From NCBI RefSeq assembly GCF_002162375.1, contig NZ_CP021425.1, positions 1,237,501 through 1,301,500 on the forward strand: a stretch of DNA of 64,000 nt. The letters are read 5' to 3'. The stretch comes from Oleiphilus messinensis (GTDB lineage Bacteria; Pseudomonadota; Gammaproteobacteria; Pseudomonadales; Oleiphilaceae). Below the pieces are notes generated by a model that worked only from the letters and a program-made list of their open reading frames with translations, made no database searches and was not told the DNA's origin. The position numbers were made by a program, and so were the translations under genes. The first letter of the stretch is position 1, and every line of letters starts with the position of its first letter. Shown one piece after another: positions 26,090 through 34,522 of the stretch.

Positions 26090-27031
26090 TTATCGGCTCA
26101 GCTCCAGTTTTGAAATGACGAGTGCTTCGAGCGTAGGATTGCCAGCAACAAAAAGCACAATCCGAATAATCTGATCACGCTGCAAAATCCGCCCATTCGG
26201 ACTTTGTAAACCTGCTATACCAATGCATTGATCCCGCGGTGTCGTATTGATATCAATGTAGGCGTGGAACCGGGATGAATAATCCATTGCACCTTGGTCA
26301 TCGATACGGATGTGCAAGCGGGCAGGCGCCGAGCCGCTGGCTTCGATACACAGTTCGCTGTAGTTTTCGAAATTCACGCCCGGATTATTAAACGTTATCC
26401 CGGTCCAGCCACTGACGTTCAGTTGCACCGATAATTGATTTTGACCTGTATTGTTGTTCTTTTCGTTGCTTTTTATCACCGCCAACATTTCATATTTATT
26501 GGCTTCCCAGAGCTGCTGTTCATAAGGTGCTGAAAAATTCGCGAGTATCGGCAGTCGTGATTGCAATTCATGCCAGCGGTGGAGGTGAATCGCTAATGGT
26601 GTGAATGCAAGACCGAACATTACAAAGAAAATGATCAGCTTGTACTGACGTCCGATTCCCGGGTGATGCCAGGTTGCTCCAATCGTGATACCAAAAGCAC
26701 CCAGGATCAAGTCTTCAAAACTCGGAATGCGTCCTGTCTGGCTTTGTACCAGTTCGACTGCAGTGATCATGCCGAGACTGATCAACACACTCAGGCTCTG
26801 GTACAGGTGTTGAGTATGGCGCCACCGTCGTAAAAGGCTTGCGATAAAGTGGTACACCAACCATGCCCCGGGGACATGAAGTAGATTCATTAGCGGAATA
26901 ATCAAATAATTCAACCGGTGCTCCGGTAAAGGGGCAAATGCAAGCGTAGCGGTGATTAACAACAGGGTTACGCTTGATACGTCGTATTTGAGTGATTTAC
27001 CCAGATTTTGCAGTGCGATTGAATTGAACAT
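26090..27031 (-). CDS. VanZ-like membrane protein with C-terminal beta-sandwich domain
   Basis: Four or five hydrophobic helices fill residues 15-175. The segment AVELVQSQTGRIPSFEDLILG carries the Glu-x-x-Gln and Asp residues conserved in VanZ-like proteins (described, not the full run). Residues about 205-313 form a soluble domain with beta-type pattern (WTGITFNNPG, LHIRIDD) resembling carbohydrate-binding or CIA30-like modules. VanZ-like genes are frequent in exopolysaccharide loci, and this one flanks such a locus, though on the opposite strand to its first operon. The function of the fusion is unknown. Confidence 0.65.
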   Translation of the reverse strand: MFNSIALQNLGKSLKYDVSSVTLLLITATLAFAPLPEHRLNYLIIPLMNLLHVPGAWLVYHFIASLLRRWRHTQHLYQSLSVLISLGMITAVELVQSQTGRIPSFEDLILGAFGITIGATWHHPGIGRQYKLIIFFVMFGLAFTPLAIHLHRWHELQSRLPILANFSAPYEQQLWEANKYEMLAVIKSNEKNNNTGQNQLSVQLNVSGWTGITFNNPGVNFENYSELCIEASGSAPARLHIRIDDQGAMDYSSRFHAYIDINTTPRDQCIGIAGLQSPNGRILQRDQIIRIVLFVAGNPTLEALVISKLELSR

Positions 27032-27131
27032 ACCGGTTACTCTGTGCCGAAGATTTCCCGATGGGGTTTGCAGAAATCATTCCCGGTGCCCAGATCCATA
27101 ATGGTGTTCGATTTCTCCTTTTTAAGTTCAC

Positions 27132-27162
27132 TTTTTGCAATTTGAAATGCAAATTGCGAAAT
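27132..27162. promoter_or_regulatory. Candidate activator-binding element of the exopolysaccharide locus, site 1
   Basis: TTTTTGCAATTTG and AAATGCAAATTGCGAAAT form an imperfect palindromic block rich in TTGCAA. The core TGCAAATTGC (27148-27157) recurs exactly at 43075-43084, and a related block lies at 36424. It lies about 77 bp upstream of the predicted initiation from the sigma54 promoter at 27198, a suitable place for an enhancer-binding response regulator. Confidence 0.5.
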
Positions 27163-27197
27163 ACCTCGTTTATGCCTCTGATTCAAGCCATTTCGCT

Positions 27198-27214
27198 CTG
27201 GCCTGAGCTTTGCA
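27198..27214 (+). promoter_or_regulatory. Sigma54 (-24/-12) promoter before the first glycosyltransferase operon
   Basis: CTGGCCTGAGCTTTGCA has GG and GC separated by exactly ten bases and matches the consensus TTGGCACGnnnnTTGCA well at both ends. It precedes the glycosyltransferase at 27278 by 64 bp. The sigma54 activator encoded at 53334 is the likely partner. Confidence 0.65.
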
Positions 27215-27277
27215 ACAGATCAGGTTGGTGGTGAATGAAATCAAAGCTGGGTCAAGTTAGTTGATGAGGGTAAAACG

Positions 27278-28291
27278 ATGACCAAAAAAGCGGTTGTTTT
27301 ATTTTTAGATAGTCGGGGAATGGGGGGAATCGAGACTCATGTGCGAAATCTGGCTGCGGCGCTCTGCCGGAATAATTTTGAAGTTCGCGTGCTGTTGTGG
27401 CGCCGTTACGGGAAACATCCGTTGGAGGCTGAGCTGGGCGGGATGGGTATCACACTGGAGTCGTGTGATGGGCGCATCGGTAAGTTGTTACAGCAACTGA
27501 AATCGGGCGAGCACACACCAGGCGCTAAAACGCCGGTACTTCATAGTCATGGTTACAAAGCAAATTTGATCGGGCGCTTTCTCCGTTTGATTCGGGGGAT
27601 TCATGTTGTCAGTACTTATCATAATGGTGACCTGGGCTCGGGGCGATTGCGGCTCTACACCGCATTGGATTGTATGAGTGGCATATTGTCACGGAACATT
27701 GCTGTCAGTGCGGAGATTCAGGCCCGTATTTGGGGAACCAAAAAACATATTCCCAACTTCGTAACGGTGCCGGAACGCAGTGCGTGGCAGGGTATGAAAC
27801 GTTCAATCGGCTTTGTGGGGCGGCTGGAGCCGGTCAAGCGACCGGACCGGTTTATCCAGCTGGCGCGCCAGCTTCCGAACTGGACCTTTCACCTTTTTGG
27901 CGATGGTGGGATGCGTGCCGAATTAAGTGCCGAAGCGGCACCCAATGTGGTTTTCTGGGGGCAGGTGAACGCTATGGATGCTCACTGGCAGCGCCTGGAT
28001 TTACTCGTTATCTGTTCCGATGCTGAAGGTCTACCCCTGGCAGCTCTGGAGTCAATGTCTGTAGGGGTACCGGTTGTTGCTCGGCCATTAGGCGATTTAC
28101 CTGTCTTGATCGAGCACGGGGTTAACGGGTATCTCGCGGACTCACTGGCTGACTTTGAATCCGTAATTCAACAATGGCAGCGTCTTTCGTTATCTGCAAA
28201 GACACAAATTTCCCGCAGGGCAATAAGCCGGGTGCGGGAGCATTATTCCGAGCAAACCTGTGTTGAGCAAATCAGTGCGCTCTATGCATAG
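27278..28291 (+). CDS. Glycosyltransferase family 4
   Basis: A GT-B glycosyltransferase of 337 residues, shorter than average. It has the N-terminal GGIETHV acceptor-domain motif (residues 17-23), the FVGRLEPVKRPD stretch opening the nucleotide-sugar domain (about 185) and the EGLPLAALESMSVGVPVV signature with its EX7E pattern near 255. GAGGGT precedes the ATG. It is co-transcribed with the REC-GGDEF gene (17-bp gap) and driven by a putative sigma54 promoter. It should add one sugar to the lipid-linked repeat unit in the cytoplasm; donor and linkage unknown. Confidence 0.85.
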   Translation: MTKKAVVLFLDSRGMGGIETHVRNLAAALCRNNFEVRVLLWRRYGKHPLEAELGGMGITLESCDGRIGKLLQQLKSGEHTPGAKTPVLHSHGYKANLIGRFLRLIRGIHVVSTYHNGDLGSGRLRLYTALDCMSGILSRNIAVSAEIQARIWGTKKHIPNFVTVPERSAWQGMKRSIGFVGRLEPVKRPDRFIQLARQLPNWTFHLFGDGGMRAELSAEAAPNVVFWGQVNAMDAHWQRLDLLVICSDAEGLPLAALESMSVGVPVVARPLGDLPVLIEHGVNGYLADSLADFESVIQQWQRLSLSAKTQISRRAISRVREHYSEQTCVEQISALYA

Positions 28292-28308
28292 ATTTATGGA
28301 GGTTTACG

Positions 28309-29328
28309 ATGATTGATCTGTTCCAATGTAGTCCTGAAACCGGCCGAAGTTTATCGGTCGTGACGGAGCGCCCTGATTTTCCGGTATTACTCGTAGATGA
28401 TGATGTCGTGTTCCGGGAATTAGCCTTGTTATTCTTGCAGGAGGAAGGGTACGTTGTTGAGGCCGTTGCGGATGCCTATGAGGCGCAAATCCGGATTCAG
28501 GAAAGGCATTATCCACTGATTCTCTGCGACTGGATGATGCCTGAAATGAATGGTCTCGAGCTCTGCTCGCGCTTGCGGCGTTGTTCCGAGCCTTATCATT
28601 ACATCATTCTCCTAACCAGTAAAAATGATGAGGATGAAATTGTTACCGGACTGAATGCCGGTGCTGATGATTATATTGTGAAAGGCGGTCGTAAATCAGA
28701 ATTACTGGCCCGACTGGATTGTGGTGTTCGAATATTAATTCAGCAGCGCCTGTTGGAACAACAGAAACAGGAAATTTTACAGCAGGCGCAACGGGACCCC
28801 CTCACCGGTGCTTATAATCGCGGCTATTTGACGCAAACACTGGTCTGCGAACTTAAACGTGCCCAACGTTACCAATTGCCCACCAGTGTGCTTCTGGCGG
28901 ATATCGACTTCTTTAAATCGGTCAATGACCGTTACGGTCACCTGGGGGGAGATGAAGCGTTGAAAGCATTTCTACAGGTGTTGTTACAGAACATTCGCGT
29001 GAATATTGACTGGGTGTGTCGATATGGCGGTGAAGAATTTGTGATTGTACTCCCGAACACAGAACACAAGCAGGCATTGTTGGTAGCGGAAAAGTTGAGA
29101 GCTGCGGTGCGGGCGATGACCATTCAGTTCGAAAATACAACAATCCAGCTTACCGCCAGTTTTGGCTTGGCCACTTACCCTGATGATTTAACGTGTAATA
29201 AATCGGATGATGTGTCTTGCGATCAATCCGATCTTGACGAATCACCACTTGATAACCTGTTGAAACTGGCAGACGACCGTCTCTATCGCAGTAAACAAAA
29301 TGGCCGGAATAAAGTTACAGGCCGTTAA
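28309..29328 (+). CDS. Response regulator with diguanylate cyclase output (REC-GGDEF)
   Basis: The REC domain (about 25-140) keeps the acidic pair DDD (30-32), phospho-acceptor Asp74 in CDWMMPEMNG and Lys in IVKGG. A short coiled helix links it to a GGDEF domain (about 165-335) with intact active site GGEEF, DIDFFKSVND metal ligand and DPLTGAYNR start. The position for the inhibitory RxxD site upstream of GGEEF lacks the Arg, so product feedback is doubtful. Being in an exopolysaccharide operon with a sigma54 promoter, it likely makes c-di-GMP when matrix is produced. The cognate kinase may be the hybrid kinase at 48272, but this is a guess. Confidence 0.9.
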   Translation: MIDLFQCSPETGRSLSVVTERPDFPVLLVDDDVVFRELALLFLQEEGYVVEAVADAYEAQIRIQERHYPLILCDWMMPEMNGLELCSRLRRCSEPYHYIILLTSKNDEDEIVTGLNAGADDYIVKGGRKSELLARLDCGVRILIQQRLLEQQKQEILQQAQRDPLTGAYNRGYLTQTLVCELKRAQRYQLPTSVLLADIDFFKSVNDRYGHLGGDEALKAFLQVLLQNIRVNIDWVCRYGGEEFVIVLPNTEHKQALLVAEKLRAAVRAMTIQFENTTIQLTASFGLATYPDDLTCNKSDDVSCDQSDLDESPLDNLLKLADDRLYRSKQNGRNKVTGR

Positions 29329-29332
29329 TCCG

Positions 29333-29359
29333 ACCGGGTGATGTTTTTACACACCCGGT
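29333..29359. terminator. Hairpin between convergent operons
   Basis: ACCGGGTG and CACCCGGT form an 8-bp stem around an 11-base loop containing five T residues. It lies 4 bases after the GGDEF stop and 22 bases from the stop of the convergent glycosyltransferase, so it may end both transcripts. The trailing T tract is weak. Confidence 0.5.
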
Positions 29360-29380
29360 ATTTATTCCCCGATATTCGAG

Positions 29381-30352
29381 CTACTGAGCCTGTTTGTGTC
29401 TGAGCAACTGTTCCGGTAGCATGAGTATCGCTTTTACCATTTCCTTGAAGTAGCGTTCACAAGGCTGTTGCATAAATGCCTTGCACGAGTATAAAAACTT
29501 GCCCCACTGGTTTTGTCTGCTGTCACAGTACTCTGCTTTTGCCACGGAAATACGAGCCTGGGCAATACGTTTTACATGATGATTCTGAGTCGCTGCATGG
29601 TTAACGTGCCGTGCTGTGATGCTCTCCATCGCAGCTATCCGGTTTTTGATATTACTGGACACCGATCCGGAGCGCATCAAATAGAGCATGGTTTTTTCCA
29701 TCGTGAACCCGACATCACCCAGTGCTGCAAGCTTGAGCCATAAATCCCAGTCACTGGCTGATTTTAACGCCGTATCGAAGCCCCCTACAGCCAGGAATGC
29801 ACTTCTTGCCACGAGGGTTGTGGAGGTGCCGACCACATTTTCGCTAAACAGTTGTGCCAGGGCATTTGTCAGTATTTGGTAACCCTGAAGTTCGACGCTC
29901 TCCAACCGGTTGGTTTTTCTGAATAACGGCCAGTAATCAAAGCATCCGATGATGGCATCACCGGTATCTTCTTTGATATGTTCGTAATCGGTAAAACTCA
30001 GCACCACATCCGGATTGTTTTTGTGAAAGCGCATTTGCTGCTCCAGCTTCCCCGGTAACCAGACATCATCCGCATCGAGAAAGGCGAGATAACGTCCCCG
30101 GGCAATTTGCGCCGCTGTGTTTCGTGCGCCTCCTGGACCTAATTTATTTTCATAGAGAACGGTAAGGCATTCCAGTTGTTCTTCTTTCTCGCTCAACCAC
30201 GTTTTTGAGCCATCAGTAGAGCCGTCATCGACAACGATAATTTCGTATTCGTTATAGCTTTGTTGCAAGATACTGTTCAGCCAGGCCTCCAGGTAAGGAA
30301 GGCAATTGAAATTCGGTGTAATAATACTCAGTTCCGGTACAGATTTTGGCAT
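29381..30352 (-). CDS. Glycosyltransferase family 2
   Basis: A GT-A enzyme of 323 residues. It opens with ELSIITPNFNCLPYLEAWL, has VVDDGSTDGSK near residue 40, the DADD metal-binding motif in FLDADDVWLPGK near 95, and the SASDWDLWLKL acceptor segment near 215. It is the last gene of the five-gene minus-strand operon running from 36252, 28 bp after the polymerase gene. It should extend the polysaccharide repeat unit. Confidence 0.88.
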   Translation of the reverse strand: MPKSVPELSIITPNFNCLPYLEAWLNSILQQSYNEYEIIVVDDGSTDGSKTWLSEKEEQLECLTVLYENKLGPGGARNTAAQIARGRYLAFLDADDVWLPGKLEQQMRFHKNNPDVVLSFTDYEHIKEDTGDAIIGCFDYWPLFRKTNRLESVELQGYQILTNALAQLFSENVVGTSTTLVARSAFLAVGGFDTALKSASDWDLWLKLAALGDVGFTMEKTMLYLMRSGSVSSNIKNRIAAMESITARHVNHAATQNHHVKRIAQARISVAKAEYCDSRQNQWGKFLYSCKAFMQQPCERYFKEMVKAILMLPEQLLRHKQAQ

Positions 30353-30380
30353 GGCGCACCTCGTTTTTGTGATTCGATAT

Positions 30381-31820
30381 TTAAGACGGTTCCCGTTTCC
30401 CGCTGATCTGAAAACAGGAGGTTGGTTGAAATTGGGTTGTGTTGTTTTCCGGGGTCTCTGTTTTGGTTCTGCAGTGCGAATCCAGGTAGTAATTTAATCC
30501 GATGGTCAGCGCCATAAGGATATACAGTGGCCAGATAAAACCCTGAGTCAGAAATGTTCCGGAGATGCAAAACCCGGCAAGACCCGACTGCAGGGCGTTG
30601 CCCATAACACATACACTGGGCGGGAGTCCGGGGTTTAACCTGATGCGTTGATTGTTCTTTCGGGTGAATTGAAAAGTGCTGTACACCAAAATGATAAAGA
30701 TGATCAGTCCCAGGAAACCGGATTCGGCGAGCACCTGGAACCACGTACTGTGCACAGCATGATTTTTGCCGTCCCAGTGGGGGCTGTGGAAATAGTAATT
30801 GGCGTAAAAATTATTGATACCCACTCCGGTGAGCGGGTGGTGGGTCGCCATACTGATAGCAGCTTGCCAGGCATAAATTCGACCCATTGCGGATTCATCA
30901 ATACCCTCTTCCGCAGCGCCACCGGACTTGCGCTCGGAAAGGCCCGCCAAGGCACCAAGGATCGCCAGCGCCAGTACCCCGGCCGCGATGACCAGTGCTT
31001 TTCGTTTAGTCGATTGCCAGGCTAACAGTCCCGTGACCGTCGTCATCCCGAGTAGACCGCCACGGCTTTGTGTACATAGAATAGCCCAGGCGATGATGCC
31101 GTAGCCGAGTACTGCAAAAAGCCTCAAGTATCCGGGGCTGCGCTTACTGAACAGCATTCCGGCTGCGAAACTGAGTGGAAACGTGAGCACCAGGGCAAGA
31201 TCATTCGGATCACCAATCATCGAACCGATATTGCGACCGATGGTTACCCGTGTACCCTCCACCAGTCCAATGCCGTTTAACTTGTTGGTGATCGCGATGC
31301 TACCAATGACACAGCCCGCCAGGATGATCAGCATGCTGCAGCGATGGAAGTCTTTGGGGGTTCGGATTAACCAGGCAATCGCACAAACCATGATCGCGAT
31401 CTTTGAAAAGGTGCCAGTGATCGCGCCGATTGCCGCCCCCCGGTCGGTGGCAAAAACTGCACCCAAACAAATCAACAGAAAGAACAGACTGAACAGGGTT
31501 AACAATTTGGACCAGTACAAGCTGATGGTGTTCGCGATGAAAATGTGCCATCCCAACACCGCGAAGGAGGCCAGTGCCAGTAGCTGAGGTATTTTGAAGG
31601 GCATGAGTACCGGAATCGCTTCGTGTATCCGGAAAAATGAAAAAATAATAAACCCCAGACAAACCCAAACCGGATTGCGAAATACTGCAATGGCAATGGG
31701 AACCAGCACGGGTATCGCGATTCCGAACAAGGGATTGGGCAGGGTCGACATGATGCCCCCCAACACAATAGATGCGAACCCGGCGAGACTGACTTGTTGC
31801 AGTTTGATATTCCCCGTCAT
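30381..31820 (-). CDS. O-antigen ligase/Wzy-type polysaccharide polymerase
   Basis: This 479-residue protein has about twelve hydrophobic helices. A large periplasmic loop carries the SRGGLLG motif near residue 230 and HNAVHS-like sequence (GKNHAVHSTWFQVLAESG) near 335, the pattern of the Wzy_C/O-antigen ligase superfamily. Its ATG overlaps the stop of the flippase gene by four bases (ATGA), so expression is coupled. In this locus it is the probable repeat-unit polymerase. A ligase function is less likely as no lipid A-core genes are near. Confidence 0.82.
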   Translation of the reverse strand: MTGNIKLQQVSLAGFASIVLGGIMSTLPNPLFGIAIPVLVPIAIAVFRNPVWVCLGFIIFSFFRIHEAIPVLMPFKIPQLLALASFAVLGWHIFIANTISLYWSKLLTLFSLFFLLICLGAVFATDRGAAIGAITGTFSKIAIMVCAIAWLIRTPKDFHRCSMLIILAGCVIGSIAITNKLNGIGLVEGTRVTIGRNIGSMIGDPNDLALVLTFPLSFAAGMLFSKRSPGYLRLFAVLGYGIIAWAILCTQSRGGLLGMTTVTGLLAWQSTKRKALVIAAGVLALAILGALAGLSERKSGGAAEEGIDESAMGRIYAWQAAISMATHHPLTGVGINNFYANYYFHSPHWDGKNHAVHSTWFQVLAESGFLGLIIFIILVYSTFQFTRKNNQRIRLNPGLPPSVCVMGNALQSGLAGFCISGTFLTQGFIWPLYILMALTIGLNYYLDSHCRTKTETPENNTTQFQPTSCFQISGKREPS

Positions 31821-33289
31821 ATTGGATTTACCGCCATGCGGGGTGAGGGGCCGACCGAAAGCAGCCCGGCTTTATAGATTAAAGCCAGGGTTAGCCCTGC
31901 GGTCAGGCCAACGCTGAACAGTGCGGCAGAAAAGTCCAGCCGGGATGCGAATCCGAGGCCAAGAGCACAGAGCAAGGCACTCCCGAAAATTGTGCCGTAA
32001 CGGTATGGCAGGTGTAGCCGCTTCTGGCTCGCTCGGACAAAGAGAATCGTTCTGCCAAGGTACACCGCAACAAATCCATAGACCAATCCGGGTAGCGAAA
32101 ACAGGTAGATTGCAATACTAAACGTCCCCAATGCGAGTATCGAGGTTACTGCATTGAGTTTGAACACGATGGTTGGGGATGTATTGGTATAGCATCCGGT
32201 ATTCAGCAAGTGTGAGCATTGCTTTAAGGCCATGGCAAAACAGAGCATGGGCAACAGGTTTGCTGCCGGATGGAATTCTGCTGGCAGCCAGAGCTGGACA
32301 ACATGAGGTGTAATCCAGCCAAATATGAGTGCAGACAGGAACGAAAAGCAACAGCCGAGTGAGGCCAGGTTGCCATTGCAGATTCGACCGTTTGCCTGCT
32401 GTAGCAATTCAAATCGTTTCGGAAACCACCACATCGCGAAGGGCTCCAGTGCCAATGGAACCAGTGCAGCAAACTGGATAGCAACAGCGTAAAGAGCGAG
32501 AGATTGAGTATCGGTGAGAGCGGCCAATATCCATTTTTCCGCACCAAATGTCAGGAATACCAGTAAACCTGAAGCGATAATCGGGGTACTGTATTTCAGC
32601 AGTTCGAGTGCGCTTTGTAACCAAAAGCCTTGTGCCGTTTGTGTGGTAGATAAAACTGGCTTGACGATTATTTTTGGTAGAACGAAACGGTTCAGCGCAA
32701 TTACCAGGAACATTGAGGAGAACAGGCCGCTGAGCAGGACTCCGTCAATACCTGCGCCCAATTCCAGCAACACGAATGTGGTTGCCGCCTGGAACGCGGC
32801 TTTGCCTGAGGTGAGCCAGAAAAACAGGCTGGCTTGCTCCTGGAGTCGCAACCAGGCGAGTGGTAGCGCTGTAGCTGCGGTCACGACAAGAACTGCGCTG
32901 GCAAGGAGCCATTGGGTGTCAGTTATGTTTCCGGGCAGCCATTCAGGGGCATAATCCTTTAGCGCAAAGCAAAGCAGAAAGCCCAGTATACAAGCCATGA
33001 TCTGCACTCGATAAGCGACGCCTGCTACCGCTGCTTTTCGTTCTACTGTCTTGCTGCTGCCGACGAAACGATACATCGCCTCTGTGAGACCCAGGCCGAG
33101 TAGTATGCCGCCAACGCTGAGCCAGGTGAGCAGAATATCCAGGCTACCGAATGACTCAGTGCCAAGATAGCCAGTGGTGATGGGCAAGATCAGAAAAGCA
33201 CTGCCTTTCATCACCAGAAGCCCGGCGGCATAGTAGGCAGTCTGCTTTAAAACGCTTTGATTTTCGGTCAATTTCATCGCTAAACCCAT
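31817..33289 (-). CDS. Wzx-type polysaccharide flippase
   Basis: A 490-residue membrane protein with about fourteen hydrophobic helices and the N-terminal pattern of the MOP superfamily (AYYAAGLLVMKGSAFLILP, GYLGTESFGSLD). It should translocate the undecaprenyl-linked repeat unit to the periplasmic face. The ATG at 33289 follows a TTG at 33292; ATG at 33277 is a further option. It lies between a glycosyltransferase and the polymerase in the minus-strand operon. Confidence 0.85.
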   Translation of the reverse strand: MGLAMKLTENQSVLKQTAYYAAGLLVMKGSAFLILPITTGYLGTESFGSLDILLTWLSVGGILLGLGLTEAMYRFVGSSKTVERKAAVAGVAYRVQIMACILGFLLCFALKDYAPEWLPGNITDTQWLLASAVLVVTAATALPLAWLRLQEQASLFFWLTSGKAAFQAATTFVLLELGAGIDGVLLSGLFSSMFLVIALNRFVLPKIIVKPVLSTTQTAQGFWLQSALELLKYSTPIIASGLLVFLTFGAEKWILAALTDTQSLALYAVAIQFAALVPLALEPFAMWWFPKRFELLQQANGRICNGNLASLGCCFSFLSALIFGWITPHVVQLWLPAEFHPAANLLPMLCFAMALKQCSHLLNTGCYTNTSPTIVFKLNAVTSILALGTFSIAIYLFSLPGLVYGFVAVYLGRTILFVRASQKRLHLPYRYGTIFGSALLCALGLGFASRLDFSAALFSVGLTAGLTLALIYKAGLLSVGPSPRMAVNPI

Positions 33290-33337
33290 CAATTTCTGGC
33301 TGTTTTTTTGAGTTAAGGTGTTTAAAAAACGACGTTG

Positions 33338-34522
33338 TTAGATACAGCGTTCAATGGCCCCCGACAGGATTTTGCATTGATGTAATGCGCTGTAGTGGTT
33401 CTCAATCCGGGCTCTGGCCGACTCTGTAAGTTTTTGCCTCTGCGGCTGGGACATCGCCATCATTTTGAGAATGGCCTCCCCCAGTGCGACCTTGTTCCTG
33501 GGCGGGACCAGTATGCCGGTCTCCGTGTTTCCCTGAAGATTCGAGCCGAGGATATCCGGACAACCCATGAACGCCGTGGTAATCACAGGCAGACCGATTG
33601 CCATAGCTTCTTTCAACACCAACGGCCCGGTATCCCGATCGCCGTTGCTGGCTTCGTGAAACGGTGCGAGCAGTGCCACATAGGACGCGCCATAGCGACT
33701 GATCCATTGGCTGTCTTTGGCACCCAGAAACGCAACTGACTCGTGTAGATTTAAACTCAGTTGCAGTTGCTCCAGTTGTGTTTTCATTGCGCCTTCCCCG
33801 ACAATATCCAGTTGAGGGCGCGCTTCCCGGGGTAGACCAGCAAGTGCTTCAAACAAATAAGTCAGGCCCTTTTTTTCAGTCAACCTGCCGATAAAAAGTA
33901 AACGACCATTGTGCTGCTGAGTGGCACGGTAAGGGAATCGGTGAAGTTCGAGACCGCATTGCACCAATTCTGTTGTTCCTGCGTGGTTCAGGCGAAGGAA
34001 ATCCTGTTGCATTTGTTTGCACACGGCGACAGAAAAATTTGCAGCTCGCAATTTCAGTGCAAGATCTGCGGGGGTGGCGTAGATATCAAAACCATGACCA
34101 ACAAATGAAACCGGAATTTTGAGCAACTTTGCCGCGGTAATGGCCGCCGCGGCGGTATGCAGGGCAAAATGTGCATGCAGGTGATTACACCCGGTGCGCT
34201 CGGCAATGTAAGCGATTTTGGCACTGAGTAGCAGGAGCGATTTGGCGGGAATGCTTTTCTGTGCTCGCGCGAAGCTCACGGCATCGGCACATTGCGATAA
34301 CTTTCGGACAAAGCTTGCCATCGCTTTAGCCCGGCCGATGTTTTCCAGGTAGTGGGTCTCACTTGCGATACTCTGGTCATAGGGTTGGGCCGCCGAGTTC
34401 GGCCGAGTGATTGAAATGGGTACGACCTCATGCCCCAGCAAACCCATGGAGCGCATTTCTGTCCCAATGAAGGTCTCTGACAAGACCGGAAATCCGGATA
34501 AAACGTAGCCAATTTTTTTCAT
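33338..34522 (-). CDS. Glycosyltransferase family 4
   Basis: A GT-B enzyme of 394 residues. The ATG at 34522 is chosen since it overlaps the stop of the preceding gene as ATGA and has AGGG upstream; the frame itself extends to 34549. It has the YVLSGFPVLSETFI start typical of the WcaL/exosortase-linked GT4 subgroup, HLHAHFALHTA near 115, FIGRLTEKKG near 220 and the DTGPLVLKEAMAIGLPVI EX7E region near 295. It works with the other transferases of the locus; donor sugar unknown. Confidence 0.87.
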   Translation of the reverse strand: MKKIGYVLSGFPVLSETFIGTEMRSMGLLGHEVVPISITRPNSAAQPYDQSIASETHYLENIGRAKAMASFVRKLSQCADAVSFARAQKSIPAKSLLLLSAKIAYIAERTGCNHLHAHFALHTAAAAITAAKLLKIPVSFVGHGFDIYATPADLALKLRAANFSVAVCKQMQQDFLRLNHAGTTELVQCGLELHRFPYRATQQHNGRLLFIGRLTEKKGLTYLFEALAGLPREARPQLDIVGEGAMKTQLEQLQLSLNLHESVAFLGAKDSQWISRYGASYVALLAPFHEASNGDRDTGPLVLKEAMAIGLPVITTAFMGCPDILGSNLQGNTETGILVPPRNKVALGEAILKMMAMSQPQRQKLTESARARIENHYSALHQCKILSGAIERCI

